NCBI RefSeq assembly: GCF_900174485.1
Contig: NZ_LT837803.1
Coordinates: 1,565,305-1,629,304 of the forward strand
Source: Sterolibacterium denitrificans
Lineage (GTDB): Bacteria; Pseudomonadota; Gammaproteobacteria; Burkholderiales; Rhodocyclaceae
Direction of reading: 5' to 3'
DNA length: 64,000 bases
Shown: positions 40,980 through 51,178 of the stretch, one piece after another
Layout: each line of letters starts with the position of its first letter
How positions within the stretch are numbered: position 1 is the first letter of the stretch
Translations under genes and position numbers: made by a program
The notes under the pieces: generated by a model
The model's input: the letters and a program-made list of their open reading frames with translations, nothing else
Told to the model about the DNA's origin: nothing
Database searches by the model: none

Positions 40980-42049
40980 AGGTGTATGAGCGCTATCTGG
41001 CGCGGGAAATCTATATCGGCACGGCGCTGGTGTTGACCGCTTTCTTGCTGCTCTTCGCTTTTTTCGATCTGATCCATGAGCTTGAAGATGTCGGCAAGGA
41101 TGGCTACAGGTTGCAGCATGCGCTCGGTTTTGTGTTGCTGACGTTGCCGGGACGAATCTATGAGTTGTCTCCAATCGCCGTGCTGATTGGTTCGTTGTAT
41201 GCATTGACCATGCTTGCCCGGCATTCGGAGATCACCATACTGCGGACTTCCGGGTTGTCGACGCGTACCTTGCTGGTGACGCTGAGCAAGCTGGGCGTGG
41301 GGTTCGTGGTGGCCATTTTCCTGATCGGTGAATTTGTGGCCCCTCCGGCCGAGCATCTGGCGCAGCAACTGCACCTGAAGACCCGGAGCTCGGTGGTTGG
41401 GCAGGAGTTTCGCTCCGGTTTGTGGGTCAAGGACGAGCGTAATTTCGTCAATGTGCGCGACATGCTGCCCGATACCACCTTGCGCGGCCTGCGGATTTTC
41501 GAGTTCGATGGGAATCATCAGTTGCGTTCGGTCAGCGAGGCGAAGGAAGCCAGGTACGTCGCGTCGGACGGTTGGCGTCTGGAGGGTGTCGTGCAGACCC
41601 GCTTTTCCAATGACCGCACCGAAGTGCTGCAGTTTCCGACGCTGATCTGGAAGTCGGCGCTGAACCCGGATATTTTGTCGGTGTTGATGGTGGTGCCGGA
41701 GCGCATGTCTTTCGTCAGGCTTTGGCAGTACATTCGCCACCTCGAGGACAATCAGCAGAAGGCGCAGCGCTATCAGATCGCGCTGTGGAAAAAGGTGTTT
41801 TATCCCCTGGCCGTGCTGGTGATGATGGCGCTGGCGCTGCCGTTCGCCTATTTGCAGGATCGCATGGGGGCTGTGAGCATCAAGATCTTCGCCGGCGTCA
41901 TGCTGGGCATTGCCTTTCACATGCTCAACGGCCTGTTTTCCAGTCTGGGGGCTATCAACAACTGGTGGCCGTTCTGGTCGGCAATCACGCCAAGCGCGAT
42001 TTTCCTGTTTGCTGCGGGCGGGATGCTGTGGTGGGCGGAGCGGCGCTGA
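40970..42049 (+). CDS. lptG: LPS export ABC transporter permease LptG
   Basis: 359 residues, partner of LptF. The N-terminus VYERYLAREIYIGTALVL, the helix region ELSPIAVLIGSLYALTMLAR and HSEITILRTSGLS are characteristic; the C-terminal membrane half contains LALPFAYLQDRMGAVSIKIF. The GTG at 40970 overlaps the end of lptF by ten bases and gives the expected N-terminus; a GTG at 40982 is an alternative. The 3' end overlaps the convergent RDD gene by 65 bases. Confidence 0.94.
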   Translation: MALKVYERYLAREIYIGTALVLTAFLLLFAFFDLIHELEDVGKDGYRLQHALGFVLLTLPGRIYELSPIAVLIGSLYALTMLARHSEITILRTSGLSTRTLLVTLSKLGVGFVVAIFLIGEFVAPPAEHLAQQLHLKTRSSVVGQEFRSGLWVKDERNFVNVRDMLPDTTLRGLRIFEFDGNHQLRSVSEAKEARYVASDGWRLEGVVQTRFSNDRTEVLQFPTLIWKSALNPDILSVLMVVPERMSFVRLWQYIRHLEDNQQKAQRYQIALWKKVFYPLAVLVMMALALPFAYLQDRMGAVSIKIFAGVMLGIAFHMLNGLFSSLGAINNWWPFWSAITPSAIFLFAAGGMLWWAERR

Positions 42050-42476
42050 CGAGGATCAGGCACGTGCCGGCAAGGCGGTCATGGAGAAATTGGCCGTCGC
42101 GATCAACGAGTGCCCAGAGCAGTCCGACACCGGCCAGGGCGAGTGATGGCCAGCACAGAAGATGTCGCAGCAGCGCTTGCCGCAGACTGATGCCTGAACT
42201 ACCGTCGTGACGGTCCTGGGCGGGGACCAGGCGGATTTTCCAGGTTTTCATGGCCAGGGTTTGCCCGCCGTGGCGCCAGAACCAGATGAAATAGGCCGCG
42301 AGCACCAGCTCGAGATGCAGCCACATCAGCCAGGGAGCGGCTGTCCGGCTGGCGTGTTCGGCATAGATCGTTTCCGGCAGCAGAACCAGTACGGCGATCA
42401 CGCCGATGAGCAGCAAAGCCTCATAGAGCATGCCGGCAAGGCGTCTGGGCAGGGCGGGTGTTTCAGTTGGAGGCAT
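41985..42476 (-). CDS. RDD family membrane protein
   Basis: 163 residues with an RDD domain: LPRRLAGMLYEALLLIG at the start contains the first Arg and the membrane helix, and DRDGQFLHDRLAGTCLILV carries the Asp pair near the C-terminus, with helices between. RDD proteins are small integral membrane proteins, some acting in transport; function here is unknown. About 20 residues after the domain run antisense into lptG before a stop is met. It is the last gene of the cluster that begins with the sigma factor. Confidence 0.85.
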   Translation of the reverse strand: MPPTETPALPRRLAGMLYEALLLIGVIAVLVLLPETIYAEHASRTAAPWLMWLHLELVLAAYFIWFWRHGGQTLAMKTWKIRLVPAQDRHDGSSGISLRQALLRHLLCWPSLALAGVGLLWALVDRDGQFLHDRLAGTCLILVSAAPPTTASRPQQTGKSRLA

Positions 42477-42559
42477 GGAAAGTCAAATGCAGCGTGGGCA
42501 GGCAAGCGCGGGTGAAGAGTGGAGCCAAGAGCCGCGGCAGTTGCCGCGCTGGCCGCTTG

Positions 42560-43150
42560 CTATGGTCCGGTCTTTGCCGGTGCGGCAGGGAGGAGGGGTT
42601 GCGCCGCAGGCTTGGCCGCATCGGCAGTGGCAGGTGCGGGCTGAGGTGCCTGGCGTGGTTTGCGTGCCCGCTGCCGCAGGTGTTCTTTTTCGGCATCCGG
42701 CAGTTGTTTGTATTCCGTCCACTTTTGTTTGATGGTGGCACGCTGTTCAGGCGTGGTGCTGCGCAGGGCCTTGTAGCGTTCGCGCGCTTTTTGCCGTTCC
42801 TCCGGCGTCAGCCGGCTCCAGTTTGTCATGCGCTGAGTGATACGCTGCCGTTCTTCCGGGGACATCTGTGGGTAACGTTGGGCAATACTCAGCCAGCGCT
42901 TGCGCTGCGAGGCATTGAGCCGATCCCATTCGTTCGAGAGCGGCTGCAGGACTTCACGTTGTTGTGGCGTCAGTTTTGCCCAGCCAGGCTGGGCGGAGAC
43001 CGTCTCGGCGGCATTGACCGTCGCCGGCACGGCCATGCCGCCGATAGCCAATGCCAGATACAGGCCGGCAACCAGGTTGACAATCAGGCCCGCAAATGCC
43101 GGGGAGGCTGTGGTGGCCGAGGCAGGAGTCGGAGCCCGGCGGTGCCTCAT
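42560..43150 (-). CDS. Secreted DUF3106 protein
   Basis: About 196 residues. A long signal or anchor segment (LIVNLVAGLYLALAIGGMAV) is followed by a Lys/Arg/Glu-rich helical region with repeated LTPQQRE, MSPEERQRI and LTPEERQKARERY motifs, then a Pro/Ala-rich tail. This matches the DUF3106 family. The repeated LTPxxR helix pattern recalls CpxP/Spy/CnrX-like periplasmic proteins, although no Cys and hardly any His is present for metal binding. The ATG at 43150 lies three bases after the DUF3619 stop; an ATG at 43171 overlapping that gene is also possible. Confidence 0.85.
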   Translation of the reverse strand: MRHRRAPTPASATTASPAFAGLIVNLVAGLYLALAIGGMAVPATVNAAETVSAQPGWAKLTPQQREVLQPLSNEWDRLNASQRKRWLSIAQRYPQMSPEERQRITQRMTNWSRLTPEERQKARERYKALRSTTPEQRATIKQKWTEYKQLPDAEKEHLRQRARKPRQAPQPAPATADAAKPAAQPLLPAAPAKTGP

Positions 43151-43152
43151 GC

Positions 43153-43533
43153 TTATGGCTGTTCTAACCATGCTTGAAACCCATGATCCAGGTAGGCGTG
43201 GATTGGCAGATCGTCGGATAGTAACGCAGCATCGATATCTTCGCCTTCATCTGCCTGCGGGTGGCCGCTCCAGTAATGGACGCCGGCCATGCCGATGACG
43301 AGTGCCGCCAGGGCTGAAAGCATCCGCGCCCTGGGGGACAGAATTTCGTTGAAGACGGAGGCGAGGCCTGCCAGACCCAGTCCGGCGACCTGGGTCTGTT
43401 GATGCGCCAGGGCGAGTTGCCGGGCAGTCATGAGCCTGTCGAGTATCGGGTTGCCGAGATGGTCGGCGCCATGATCGAGGTGGCGCTTGATTCTGTTGGT
43501 GAATTCCTGTTCTTCCGGCGGATGAATATTCAT
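43153..43533 (-). CDS. DUF3619 family protein with one membrane helix
   Basis: 126 residues. The first 70 residues are polar and helical (EEQEFTNRIKRHLDHGAD, LDRLMTARQLALAHQQ); one membrane helix follows (MLSALAALVIGMAGVHYW), then a short acidic tail. The topology, with the N-terminal part in the cytoplasm, is like small anti-sigma factors. The ATG overlaps the sigma-factor stop (ATGA), so the two proteins are made together. Identification as DUF3619 is from memory of the family; anti-sigma function is inferred from context. Confidence 0.85.
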   Translation of the reverse strand: MNIHPPEEQEFTNRIKRHLDHGADHLGNPILDRLMTARQLALAHQQTQVAGLGLAGLASVFNEILSPRARMLSALAALVIGMAGVHYWSGHPQADEGEDIDAALLSDDLPIHAYLDHGFQAWLEQP

Positions 43534-44096
43534 GGCGTGATCCCTTTCGATCTGAGTGCGGCCGCCAGGGTGTGCGTCGCGCGCGAACAATGTGTTTTCA
43601 CACTGCCTTCGGTGCAACCCATGACCGTGGCTGTTTCGGCGATATCCATGCCTTCCCAGTAACGCATGAGGAAGGCTTCGCGTTGACGCGGGGGCAGCTT
43701 CGCAATTTCCGTCTCGATGGCGGCAAGGACTTGCGTTTGTTCCAGGGCCATGACGGGGGAGGGGATGGCCGCATCGTCGATCACCAGCGTTTCCAGCGGG
43801 TCGTAGTCTTCGTCCTCGCCGGTATTGGCTGGCGTCAGCGCCGAGAGCAGGATGCTCCAGGTCGAGCGGATTTTCTGGCGCCGATAGAAATCGCGGATGG
43901 TGTTTTGCAGTATGCGCTGGAACAGCAGCGGCAGTTCCGCGAGTGGACGTCCGCCGTATTTTTCCGCGAGTTTGAGCATCGCATCCTGCACGATGTCGAG
44001 TGCCTGTTCCTCGTTGTGTACGGCGAACATGGCTTGCTTGAAGGCGCGGCGTTCGGCGTTGGCGAGAAAGTCCGAGAGTTCAGTGCGTGTCGCCAG
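43530..44096 (-). CDS. ECF-like RNA polymerase sigma factor, probable CTG start
   Basis: A sigma-70 family regulator of about 188 residues with regions 2 and 4 only. Region 2 includes EEQALDIVQDAMLKLAEKYG and QRILQNTIRDFYRRQKIRS; region 4 includes KLPPRQREAFLMRYWEGMDI and GCTEGSVKTHCSRAT. The first ATG is at 44030, but it would cut region 2 in its first helix. Upstream in frame the sequence ATRTELSDFLANAERRAFKQ is clearly protein-like and no ATG, GTG or TTG occurs before the stop at 44138; a CTG at 44096-44094 lies six bases after GGAG. I therefore place the start there. It heads a cluster with DUF3619, DUF3106 and RDD genes. Confidence 0.85.
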   Translation of the reverse strand: MATRTELSDFLANAERRAFKQAMFAVHNEEQALDIVQDAMLKLAEKYGGRPLAELPLLFQRILQNTIRDFYRRQKIRSTWSILLSALTPANTGEDEDYDPLETLVIDDAAIPSPVMALEQTQVLAAIETEIAKLPPRQREAFLMRYWEGMDIAETATVMGCTEGSVKTHCSRATHTLAAALRSKGITP

Positions 44097-44205
44097 AAAA
44101 GTCTCCGAATGCCCGAAACGGGAAAAATCACCAGATTAACGCGTTTATGGCCGGCTTGTCAGCCCTTCACGGTACCGTCTGCAGTCTTTGCATTCGCGCA
44201 ATGCC

Positions 44206-44234
44206 TTGACCAAATTCGCTGCAACCAGTAATGT
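44206..44234 (+). promoter_or_regulatory. Candidate ilvI promoter
   Basis: TTGACC (44206-44211) and TAATGT (44229-44234) are separated by exactly 17 bases, about 110 bases before the acetolactate synthase gene. The remainder of the 250-base divergent spacer (44097-44346) shows no other clear signal. Confidence 0.4.
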
Positions 44235-44346
44235 GGCGCGTTTCGCGTTTTTTAATGTACTTGAGGAACGGGATGTTCGTGGGCAATGAAAAAACCATGG
44301 AAACCGGGACAAGTACGCGCAGGAAGAAAACATTTGGGGAAAAGAG

Positions 44347-46056
44347 ATGCTCTTGACTGGTGCCGAGATCGTGATCAAGTGCTTGCAGGAGGAAAAGGTC
44401 GACCATGTGTTCGGCTATCCGGGCGGCGCTGTGCTGTTTATCTATGATGAGCTGTTCAAACAGGACCAGATCAAGCATATTCTCGTTCGGCATGAACAGG
44501 CCGCCGTCCACGCGGCTGATGCCTATTCGCGGTCGTCGCAGAAGATCGGCGTCTGCATGGTGACTTCCGGTCCGGGGGTCACCAATGCGGTGACCGGCAT
44601 CGCCACGGCGCACATGGATTCGATTCCGATGGTGATCATCACCGGCCAGGTGCCGACCCATTACATCGGCCAGGATGCCTTTCAGGAGGCCGATACCGTT
44701 GGCATCACGCGTCCCTGCGTGAAGCACAATTTCCTGGTCAAGGATGTCAGGGATATCGCCGAGACCATCAAGAAGGCGTTTTATATCGCCAAGACCGGGC
44801 GTCCCGGTCCGGTTCTGGTGGATATTCCAAAGGATCTCACCGCCCAGAAGTGCGAGTTCTCCTATCCGAAAACGGTATCCATGCGTTCCTACAATCCGGT
44901 GACCAAAGGTCATGCGGGGCAGATCAAGAAGGCGCTGCAGTTGCTCATGTCGGCCAAGCGGCCGATGGTCTATGCCGGTGGCGGCGTGATTCTTTCCGAT
45001 GCGGCGGACAAGCTGACGAATCTGGTGCGGACGCTGGGCCTGCCCGTGACCAATACCCTGATGGGGCTGGGCGGCTATCCGGCCACCGATCGGCAGTTCC
45101 TTGGCATGCTGGGCATGCACGGTACCGTCGAGGCCAACATGGCGATGCAGAACTGCGACGTACTGCTGGCCATCGGCGCGCGGTTCGATGACCGCGTGAT
45201 CGGCAATCCGGAGCATTTCAACCAGGTGCAGCGCAAGATCATTCATGTCGACATCGACCCTTCGTCGATTTCGAAGCGCGTCAAGGTGGATATTCCCATC
45301 GTCGGCCATCTTTCCGACGTGCTTGCCGAGATGCTGAAACAGATCAACGCAAGCGAAGCACGTCCGGATGCCAAGGCGCTGGCCGCCTGGTGGAAGGAAA
45401 TCGAAGGCTGGCGTGGCAAGAAGTGCATGAAGTACAAGCAGGGCAGCAAGCTGATCATGCCCCAGTACGTCATCGAGAAGCTCTATGAGGTGACGGGCGG
45501 CGATGCCATCGTGACCTCCGATGTCGGCCAGCACCAGATGTGGGCGGCGCAGTACTACAAGTTCGACAAGCCGCGCCGCTGGTTGAACTCCGGCGGTCTG
45601 GGCACCATGGGCTTCGGCCTGCCGGCGGCGATGGGCGCGCGTTTCGCCAATCCCAAGGCGACGGTGGCCTGCGTGACCGGCGAGGCGTCGATCCAGATGA
45701 ACATCCAGGAACTGTCGACCTGCAAGCAGTTCCGTCTGCCGATCAAGATCATCAACCTCAACAACCGTTATCTGGGGATGGTGCGCCAGTGGCAGGAAAT
45801 GTTCCACGGCAACCGCTATTCCGAGTCCTATGTCGATGCGCTGCCCGATTTCGTCAAGCTGGCCGAGTCCTATGGCCATGTCGGCATGCACATCGAGAAG
45901 CCCGATGATGTCGAGCCGGCCTTGCGCGAAGCCTTCACCACGCACAAGAACGATCTGGTGTTCCTGAATTTCTACACCGATCAGACCGCCAACGTCTTTC
46001 CCATGGTGGCGGCCGGCAAGGGACTGTCGGAAATGATCCTGGCTGAAGAACTGTAA
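44347..46056 (+). CDS. ilvI: Acetolactate synthase large (catalytic) subunit
   Basis: 569 residues. Condenses pyruvate to acetolactate or acetohydroxybutyrate for valine, leucine and isoleucine. The N-terminal domain has VFGYPGGAVLFIYDEL and the catalytic Glu in VRHEQAAVHAADAY; the C-terminal TPP-binding part has the GEASIQMNIQELSTC segment and INLNNRYLGMVRQWQ. In the usual GDG motif the sequence reads TGEAS, as in many betaproteobacterial IlvB/IlvI proteins. It is followed by the regulatory subunit 24 bases later. Confidence 0.95.
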   Translation: MLLTGAEIVIKCLQEEKVDHVFGYPGGAVLFIYDELFKQDQIKHILVRHEQAAVHAADAYSRSSQKIGVCMVTSGPGVTNAVTGIATAHMDSIPMVIITGQVPTHYIGQDAFQEADTVGITRPCVKHNFLVKDVRDIAETIKKAFYIAKTGRPGPVLVDIPKDLTAQKCEFSYPKTVSMRSYNPVTKGHAGQIKKALQLLMSAKRPMVYAGGGVILSDAADKLTNLVRTLGLPVTNTLMGLGGYPATDRQFLGMLGMHGTVEANMAMQNCDVLLAIGARFDDRVIGNPEHFNQVQRKIIHVDIDPSSISKRVKVDIPIVGHLSDVLAEMLKQINASEARPDAKALAAWWKEIEGWRGKKCMKYKQGSKLIMPQYVIEKLYEVTGGDAIVTSDVGQHQMWAAQYYKFDKPRRWLNSGGLGTMGFGLPAAMGARFANPKATVACVTGEASIQMNIQELSTCKQFRLPIKIINLNNRYLGMVRQWQEMFHGNRYSESYVDALPDFVKLAESYGHVGMHIEKPDDVEPALREAFTTHKNDLVFLNFYTDQTANVFPMVAAGKGLSEMILAEEL

Positions 46057-46080
46057 GAACCACGAAACAGAGCAACCATC

Positions 46081-47680
<1,600 letters not shown>

Positions 47681-47703
47681 TCCGGAACCTGAATTCCGGA
47701 TTT
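47681..47703 (+). terminator. Small hairpin right after ilvC
   Basis: TCCGGAA (47681-47687) pairs with TTCCGGA (47694-47700) around six bases and is followed by TTT. It begins at the base after the ilvC stop. Short stem and T run suggest partial termination or attenuation before psd. Confidence 0.4.
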
Positions 47704-47799
47704 CCGATCTCTGGTTACTGACCACTGACCAGAAGGCAGCAGGGTAGGATGACCGGGAGAACTTCTACCGCCTACCCTGATTCAACTTATCGCATCCTC

Positions 47800-48447
47800 A
47801 TGGCATCTTCTTATCCTCATCCCTTGATTGCGCGCGAAGGCTGGCCTTTCATCGGTGCCACGCTGCTGTTGGCACTGCTGGTCAATTGGCAGGCTGGCTG
47901 GGCCTGGGCGGTACTGCCTTGGCTGGCTTTCATTTTCTGCGTGCAGTTCTTTCGTGATCCGCCACGATCGATTCCGGGAAATGCGCGGAGCGTGCTGTCG
48001 CCGGCGGATGGCCGCATCGTTGCCATCGAGCCGGTGCGCGATCCCTGGCTCGATCGCGAAGCGCTGAAGGTCAGCGTCTTCATGAACGTCTTCAATGTAC
48101 ATTCAAACCGCAGCCCGGTAGATGGCGAGGTCAGGCAGCGCTGGTATCACCCCGGCAAGTTCGTCAACGCCGATCTCGACAAGGCTTCGACGGAAAACGA
48201 ACGCAATGCCCTGTGGCTGCATACCGTTGGCGGGCATGATGTCACCTGCGTGCAGGTGGCCGGGCTGATTGCGCGGCGCATTCTCTGCTACGTCGATGCG
48301 GGTACGCCGCTGGCGCGCGGCCAGCGTTATGGCTTCATCCGCTTCGGTTCGCGGGTCGATTTGTATTTGCCGCTGGATACGCGCGTCAAGGTGGCCATTG
48401 GCGACAAGGTACGTGCTTCGGCTACCGTGCTTGCCGAACTTGCCTGA
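47800..48447 (+). CDS. psd: Phosphatidylserine decarboxylase (small, archaeal/PSD-A type)
   Basis: About 215 residues. Makes phosphatidylethanolamine. Two membrane helices near the start ([32 protein letters not shown]) precede the catalytic domain with [32 protein letters not shown] and the self-cleavage site [14 protein letters not shown], in which Ser becomes the pyruvoyl group. I place the start at 47800 ([14 protein letters not shown]); an in-frame ATG at 47749 with an upstream AGCAGGG is also possible. It precedes pssA, which makes its substrate. Confidence 0.93.
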   Translation: MASSYPHPLIAREGWPFIGATLLLALLVNWQAGWAWAVLPWLAFIFCVQFFRDPPRSIPGNARSVLSPADGRIVAIEPVRDPWLDREALKVSVFMNVFNVHSNRSPVDGEVRQRWYHPGKFVNADLDKASTENERNALWLHTVGGHDVTCVQVAGLIARRILCYVDAGTPLARGQRYGFIRFGSRVDLYLPLDTRVKVAIGDKVRASATVLAELA

Positions 48448-48457
48448 GATTCGCCAT

Positions 48458-49246
48458 ATGCCCGCGCCCAGGCTGTCTCATCGCAAATCAGTGATGAATC
48501 CCGAATTGCGTCGGCGCGGCATCTACCTGCTGCCGAACCTGTTCACCACCGGCGCATTGTTTGCAGGCTTCTACGCCATCGTGCAGGCGATGAACGGGCG
48601 CTATGAATATTCGGCAATCGCCATTTTTGTCGCCATGGTGCTCGACGGGCTTGATGGGCGCGTGGCGCGCATGACGCATACGCAGAGCGCTTTCGGCGCC
48701 GAGTACGATTCGCTGTCCGACATGGTTTCCTTCGGCGCGGCGCCCTCGCTGGTGATCTATGAATGGGCGCTGAAGGACATGGGCAAGCTTGGCTGGGTAG
48801 CGGCCTTCATCTATTGCGCCGGCGCGGCCTTGCGCCTGGCGCGCTTCAACACCAACATCGACATCATCGACAAGCGCTATTTCCAGGGATTGCCCAGTCC
48901 GGCTGCGGCAGCCCTGATCGCCGGGCTGATCTGGGTACTGCACAACCTTGGCTACAGCGGCAATGATGCACGCTGGTATGCCTGCATACTGACCATCTTT
49001 GCCGGCGTCACCATGGTCAGCAACATTCCCTACTGGAGCGGCAAGGACATCAATCTGCGGCGCAGCGTGCCTTTCATCGTCATCGTGGCGATCATGCTCG
49101 CCTTTGCATTGATCTCGAGCTACCCGGAAGGGATGATGTTCGCGCTGTTTCTTGGTTATGCGCTTTCCGGCTATGTACTGGCTGGCTGGCGCTGGGTGCG
49201 CCGGGACAAGGGCGACCGGCCGGAAAATACCGATGCGACGAGTTGA
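48458..49246 (+). CDS. pssA: CDP-diacylglycerol-serine O-phosphatidyltransferase
   Basis: About 262 residues, integral membrane enzyme making phosphatidylserine. The CDP-alcohol phosphatidyltransferase motif DGxxARx8Gx3Dx3D is complete in DGRVARMTHTQSAFGAEYDS and the following LSD. Several membrane helices follow. An alternative start at 48494 (MNPELRRRG) is possible. It comes ten bases after psd, so both steps of phosphatidylethanolamine synthesis are cotranscribed. Confidence 0.94.
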   Translation: MPAPRLSHRKSVMNPELRRRGIYLLPNLFTTGALFAGFYAIVQAMNGRYEYSAIAIFVAMVLDGLDGRVARMTHTQSAFGAEYDSLSDMVSFGAAPSLVIYEWALKDMGKLGWVAAFIYCAGAALRLARFNTNIDIIDKRYFQGLPSPAAAALIAGLIWVLHNLGYSGNDARWYACILTIFAGVTMVSNIPYWSGKDINLRRSVPFIVIVAIMLAFALISSYPEGMMFALFLGYALSGYVLAGWRWVRRDKGDRPENTDATS

Positions 49247-49278
49247 CGCCGGCGTATATAGTTCGATATAGTCAAGCC

Positions 49279-49389
49279 ATGAACTCGACGCTCATTCCTG
49301 CTGCGTTCTTCCTCTGCCTCACCGGCTTGCTGCTGGCGAGGCTGCCGCTGCGTTCCAAGCTGCGGCCGCTGCTGCGCCGCGCGCGCTAA
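49279..49389 (+). CDS. Tiny leucine-rich ORF upstream of leuA
   Basis: A 36-codon frame with 11 leucines, starting [20 protein letters not shown] and ending in an Arg-rich stretch. It lies between pssA and leuA, 95 bases before leuA. It could be a one-TM microprotein or a leucine-sensing leader peptide. No Shine-Dalgarno sequence is obvious. The 95 bases after it hold only a short hairpin (CGACT-GCAA-AGTCG) and no T run, so classical attenuation is not supported. Confidence 0.35.
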   Translation: MNSTLIPAAFFLCLTGLLLARLPLRSKLRPLLRRAR

Positions 49390-49484
49390 ACTCCCCCACT
49401 ACACAATTCGATACCGGAACATGGCCGACGACTGCAAAGTCGCCAGCCGATGGATATTCGTGCCGCCTTGCGACGGAGATGACA

Positions 49485-51023
49485 ATGGCAAAACAACATT
49501 TGAAGATATTCGATACTACCTTGCGCGACGGCGAGCAGAGCCCCGGCGCTTCGATGACGCGGGACGAGAAATTGCGCATTGCCCGGCAACTCGAAAAACT
49601 GCGCGTCGATGTGATCGAGGCCGGCTTTCCGGCGGCTTCTCCCGGCGACTTCGAGTCGGTGCATGCGGTTGCCTCGGCAATCCAGGAGTCCACCGTCTGC
49701 GGCCTGGCCCGTGCCAACGAGAAAGACGTGCGGCGTGCCGGCGAGGCAATCCGGCCGGCACGCTCCGGGCGTATCCATACGTTCATCGCGACCAGCCCGA
49801 TTCACATGGAGAAGAAGCTGCGCATGCGGCCCGATGAAGTCGTCGAGGCGGCGGTGGCTGCGGTCAGGCTGGCGCAGCAATATACGGATGACGTCGAATT
49901 TTCCGCCGAGGATGCGGTGCGTTCGGATTTCGACTTTCTCTGCCGAGTCTTCGATGCCGTCATCAAGGCGGGCGCCAAGACCATCAATGTGCCGGATACG
50001 GTCGGCTACAGCATTCCCGAGCAATGGGGCGAACGCATCCGCCGCCTGATCGAGAATGTGCCGGATGCGGACAAGGTGATCTGGTCTACGCACTGCCATA
50101 ACGACCTGGGGTTGGCCGTGGCTAACTCATTGTCGGCGGTGCTGGCCGGCGCGCGTCAGGTGGAATGCACCATCAACGGGCTGGGTGAGCGTGCCGGCAA
50201 TGCTTCGCTCGAGGAAATCGTCATGGCCGTGCGCACGCGCGGCGATATATTCGTCTGCGATACGCGTATCGACGCGGTGCAGATCGTGCCGACGTCCAGG
50301 CTGGTTTCGCAGATCACCGGCTATCCGGTGCAGCCCAACAAGGCCGTCGTCGGCGCGAATGCCTTTGCTCATGAGTCCGGGATTCACCAGGATGGCGTGC
50401 TCAAGCATCGTGAAACCTATGAAATCATGCGTGCCGAAGATGTCGGCTGGACGACCAACCGTCTGACGCTGGGCAAGCTTTCCGGCCGCAGCGCTTTCAA
50501 GTCGCGCCTTACCGAACTGGGCATCGAACTGGCCGGCGAGGAGGCGCTGAATGCGGCATTTGCACGTTTCAAGGAGCTTGCCGACAAGAAGCGCGAGATC
50601 TTCGATGAAGACATCTATGCGCTGGTTGGCGATGAGACCGTGACGCCGGAGCACGAATACTATCGCCTGGCATTTGCCCAGTTCCATTCCGAAACCGGAG
50701 AGATTCCGCGCGCGCGGATCACCTTGATCGTGGATGGCGTCGAGAAAAATGCGGAAGCTTCGGGCAGCGGCCCGGTCGATGCGGTATTCAAGGCCATCGA
50801 GAACCTGGCCTGCAGTGGGGCCGATCTGCTGTTGTATTCGGTCAACAGCATCACCACCGGCACGGACGCGCAAGGTGAAGTGACTGTGCGTTTGTCGAAG
50901 GATGGGCGCATCGTGAATGGGCAGGGCGCCGATACCGATATCATCGTGGCATCCGCCAAGGCCTACCTGAATGCGCTGAACAAGCTGCATGCCAATCTGC
51001 CCAGGGTCAATCCGCAGGTTTGA
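49485..51023 (+). CDS. leuA: 2-isopropylmalate synthase
   Basis: 512 residues. First enzyme of leucine synthesis, joining ketoisovalerate and acetyl-CoA. [16 protein letters not shown] at the start, [11 protein letters not shown], the metal-binding [15 protein letters not shown] near residue 204 and [15 protein letters not shown] are diagnostic; the C-terminal regulatory domain follows near residue 380 onward. The ATG at 49485 has GGAG at seven bases; an ATG at 49479 is too close to it. Confidence 0.97.
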   Translation: MAKQHLKIFDTTLRDGEQSPGASMTRDEKLRIARQLEKLRVDVIEAGFPAASPGDFESVHAVASAIQESTVCGLARANEKDVRRAGEAIRPARSGRIHTFIATSPIHMEKKLRMRPDEVVEAAVAAVRLAQQYTDDVEFSAEDAVRSDFDFLCRVFDAVIKAGAKTINVPDTVGYSIPEQWGERIRRLIENVPDADKVIWSTHCHNDLGLAVANSLSAVLAGARQVECTINGLGERAGNASLEEIVMAVRTRGDIFVCDTRIDAVQIVPTSRLVSQITGYPVQPNKAVVGANAFAHESGIHQDGVLKHRETYEIMRAEDVGWTTNRLTLGKLSGRSAFKSRLTELGIELAGEEALNAAFARFKELADKKREIFDEDIYALVGDETVTPEHEYYRLAFAQFHSETGEIPRARITLIVDGVEKNAEASGSGPVDAVFKAIENLACSGADLLLYSVNSITTGTDAQGEVTVRLSKDGRIVNGQGADTDIIVASAKAYLNALNKLHANLPRVNPQV

Positions 51024-51034
51024 TCGGAGGACGC

Positions 51035-51108
51035 GCCAGGAAGACGGCTGAACAGGCTTCAGTCCTTCCTGGCTGCCTGGCGGTGGTTCGCTCCGTCATG
51101 GCGGAGCG
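51035..51108 (+). terminator. Two hairpins downstream of leuA
   Basis: GCCAGGAAG (51035-51043) pairs with CTTCCTGGC (51065-51073), enclosing CTGAA/TTCAG. A second hairpin pairs CGCTCCG (51089-51095) with CGGAGCG (51102-51108) around TCATGG. Neither has a T run. They fill most of the 155 bases between leuA and the next gene. Confidence 0.4.
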
Positions 51109-51178
51109 CGGGCGCCGGAAATGTTCATGGCCCATGCAACGAGGATAGAATCGTGATTTTCCCGTTTGGTGGCTGATC

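Noticed and set aside
44231-44356. Possible 41-residue leader peptide before ilvI
   Set aside because: Not enriched in Ile, Leu or Val codons, no terminator/antiterminator hairpins, and it overlaps the ilvI start.
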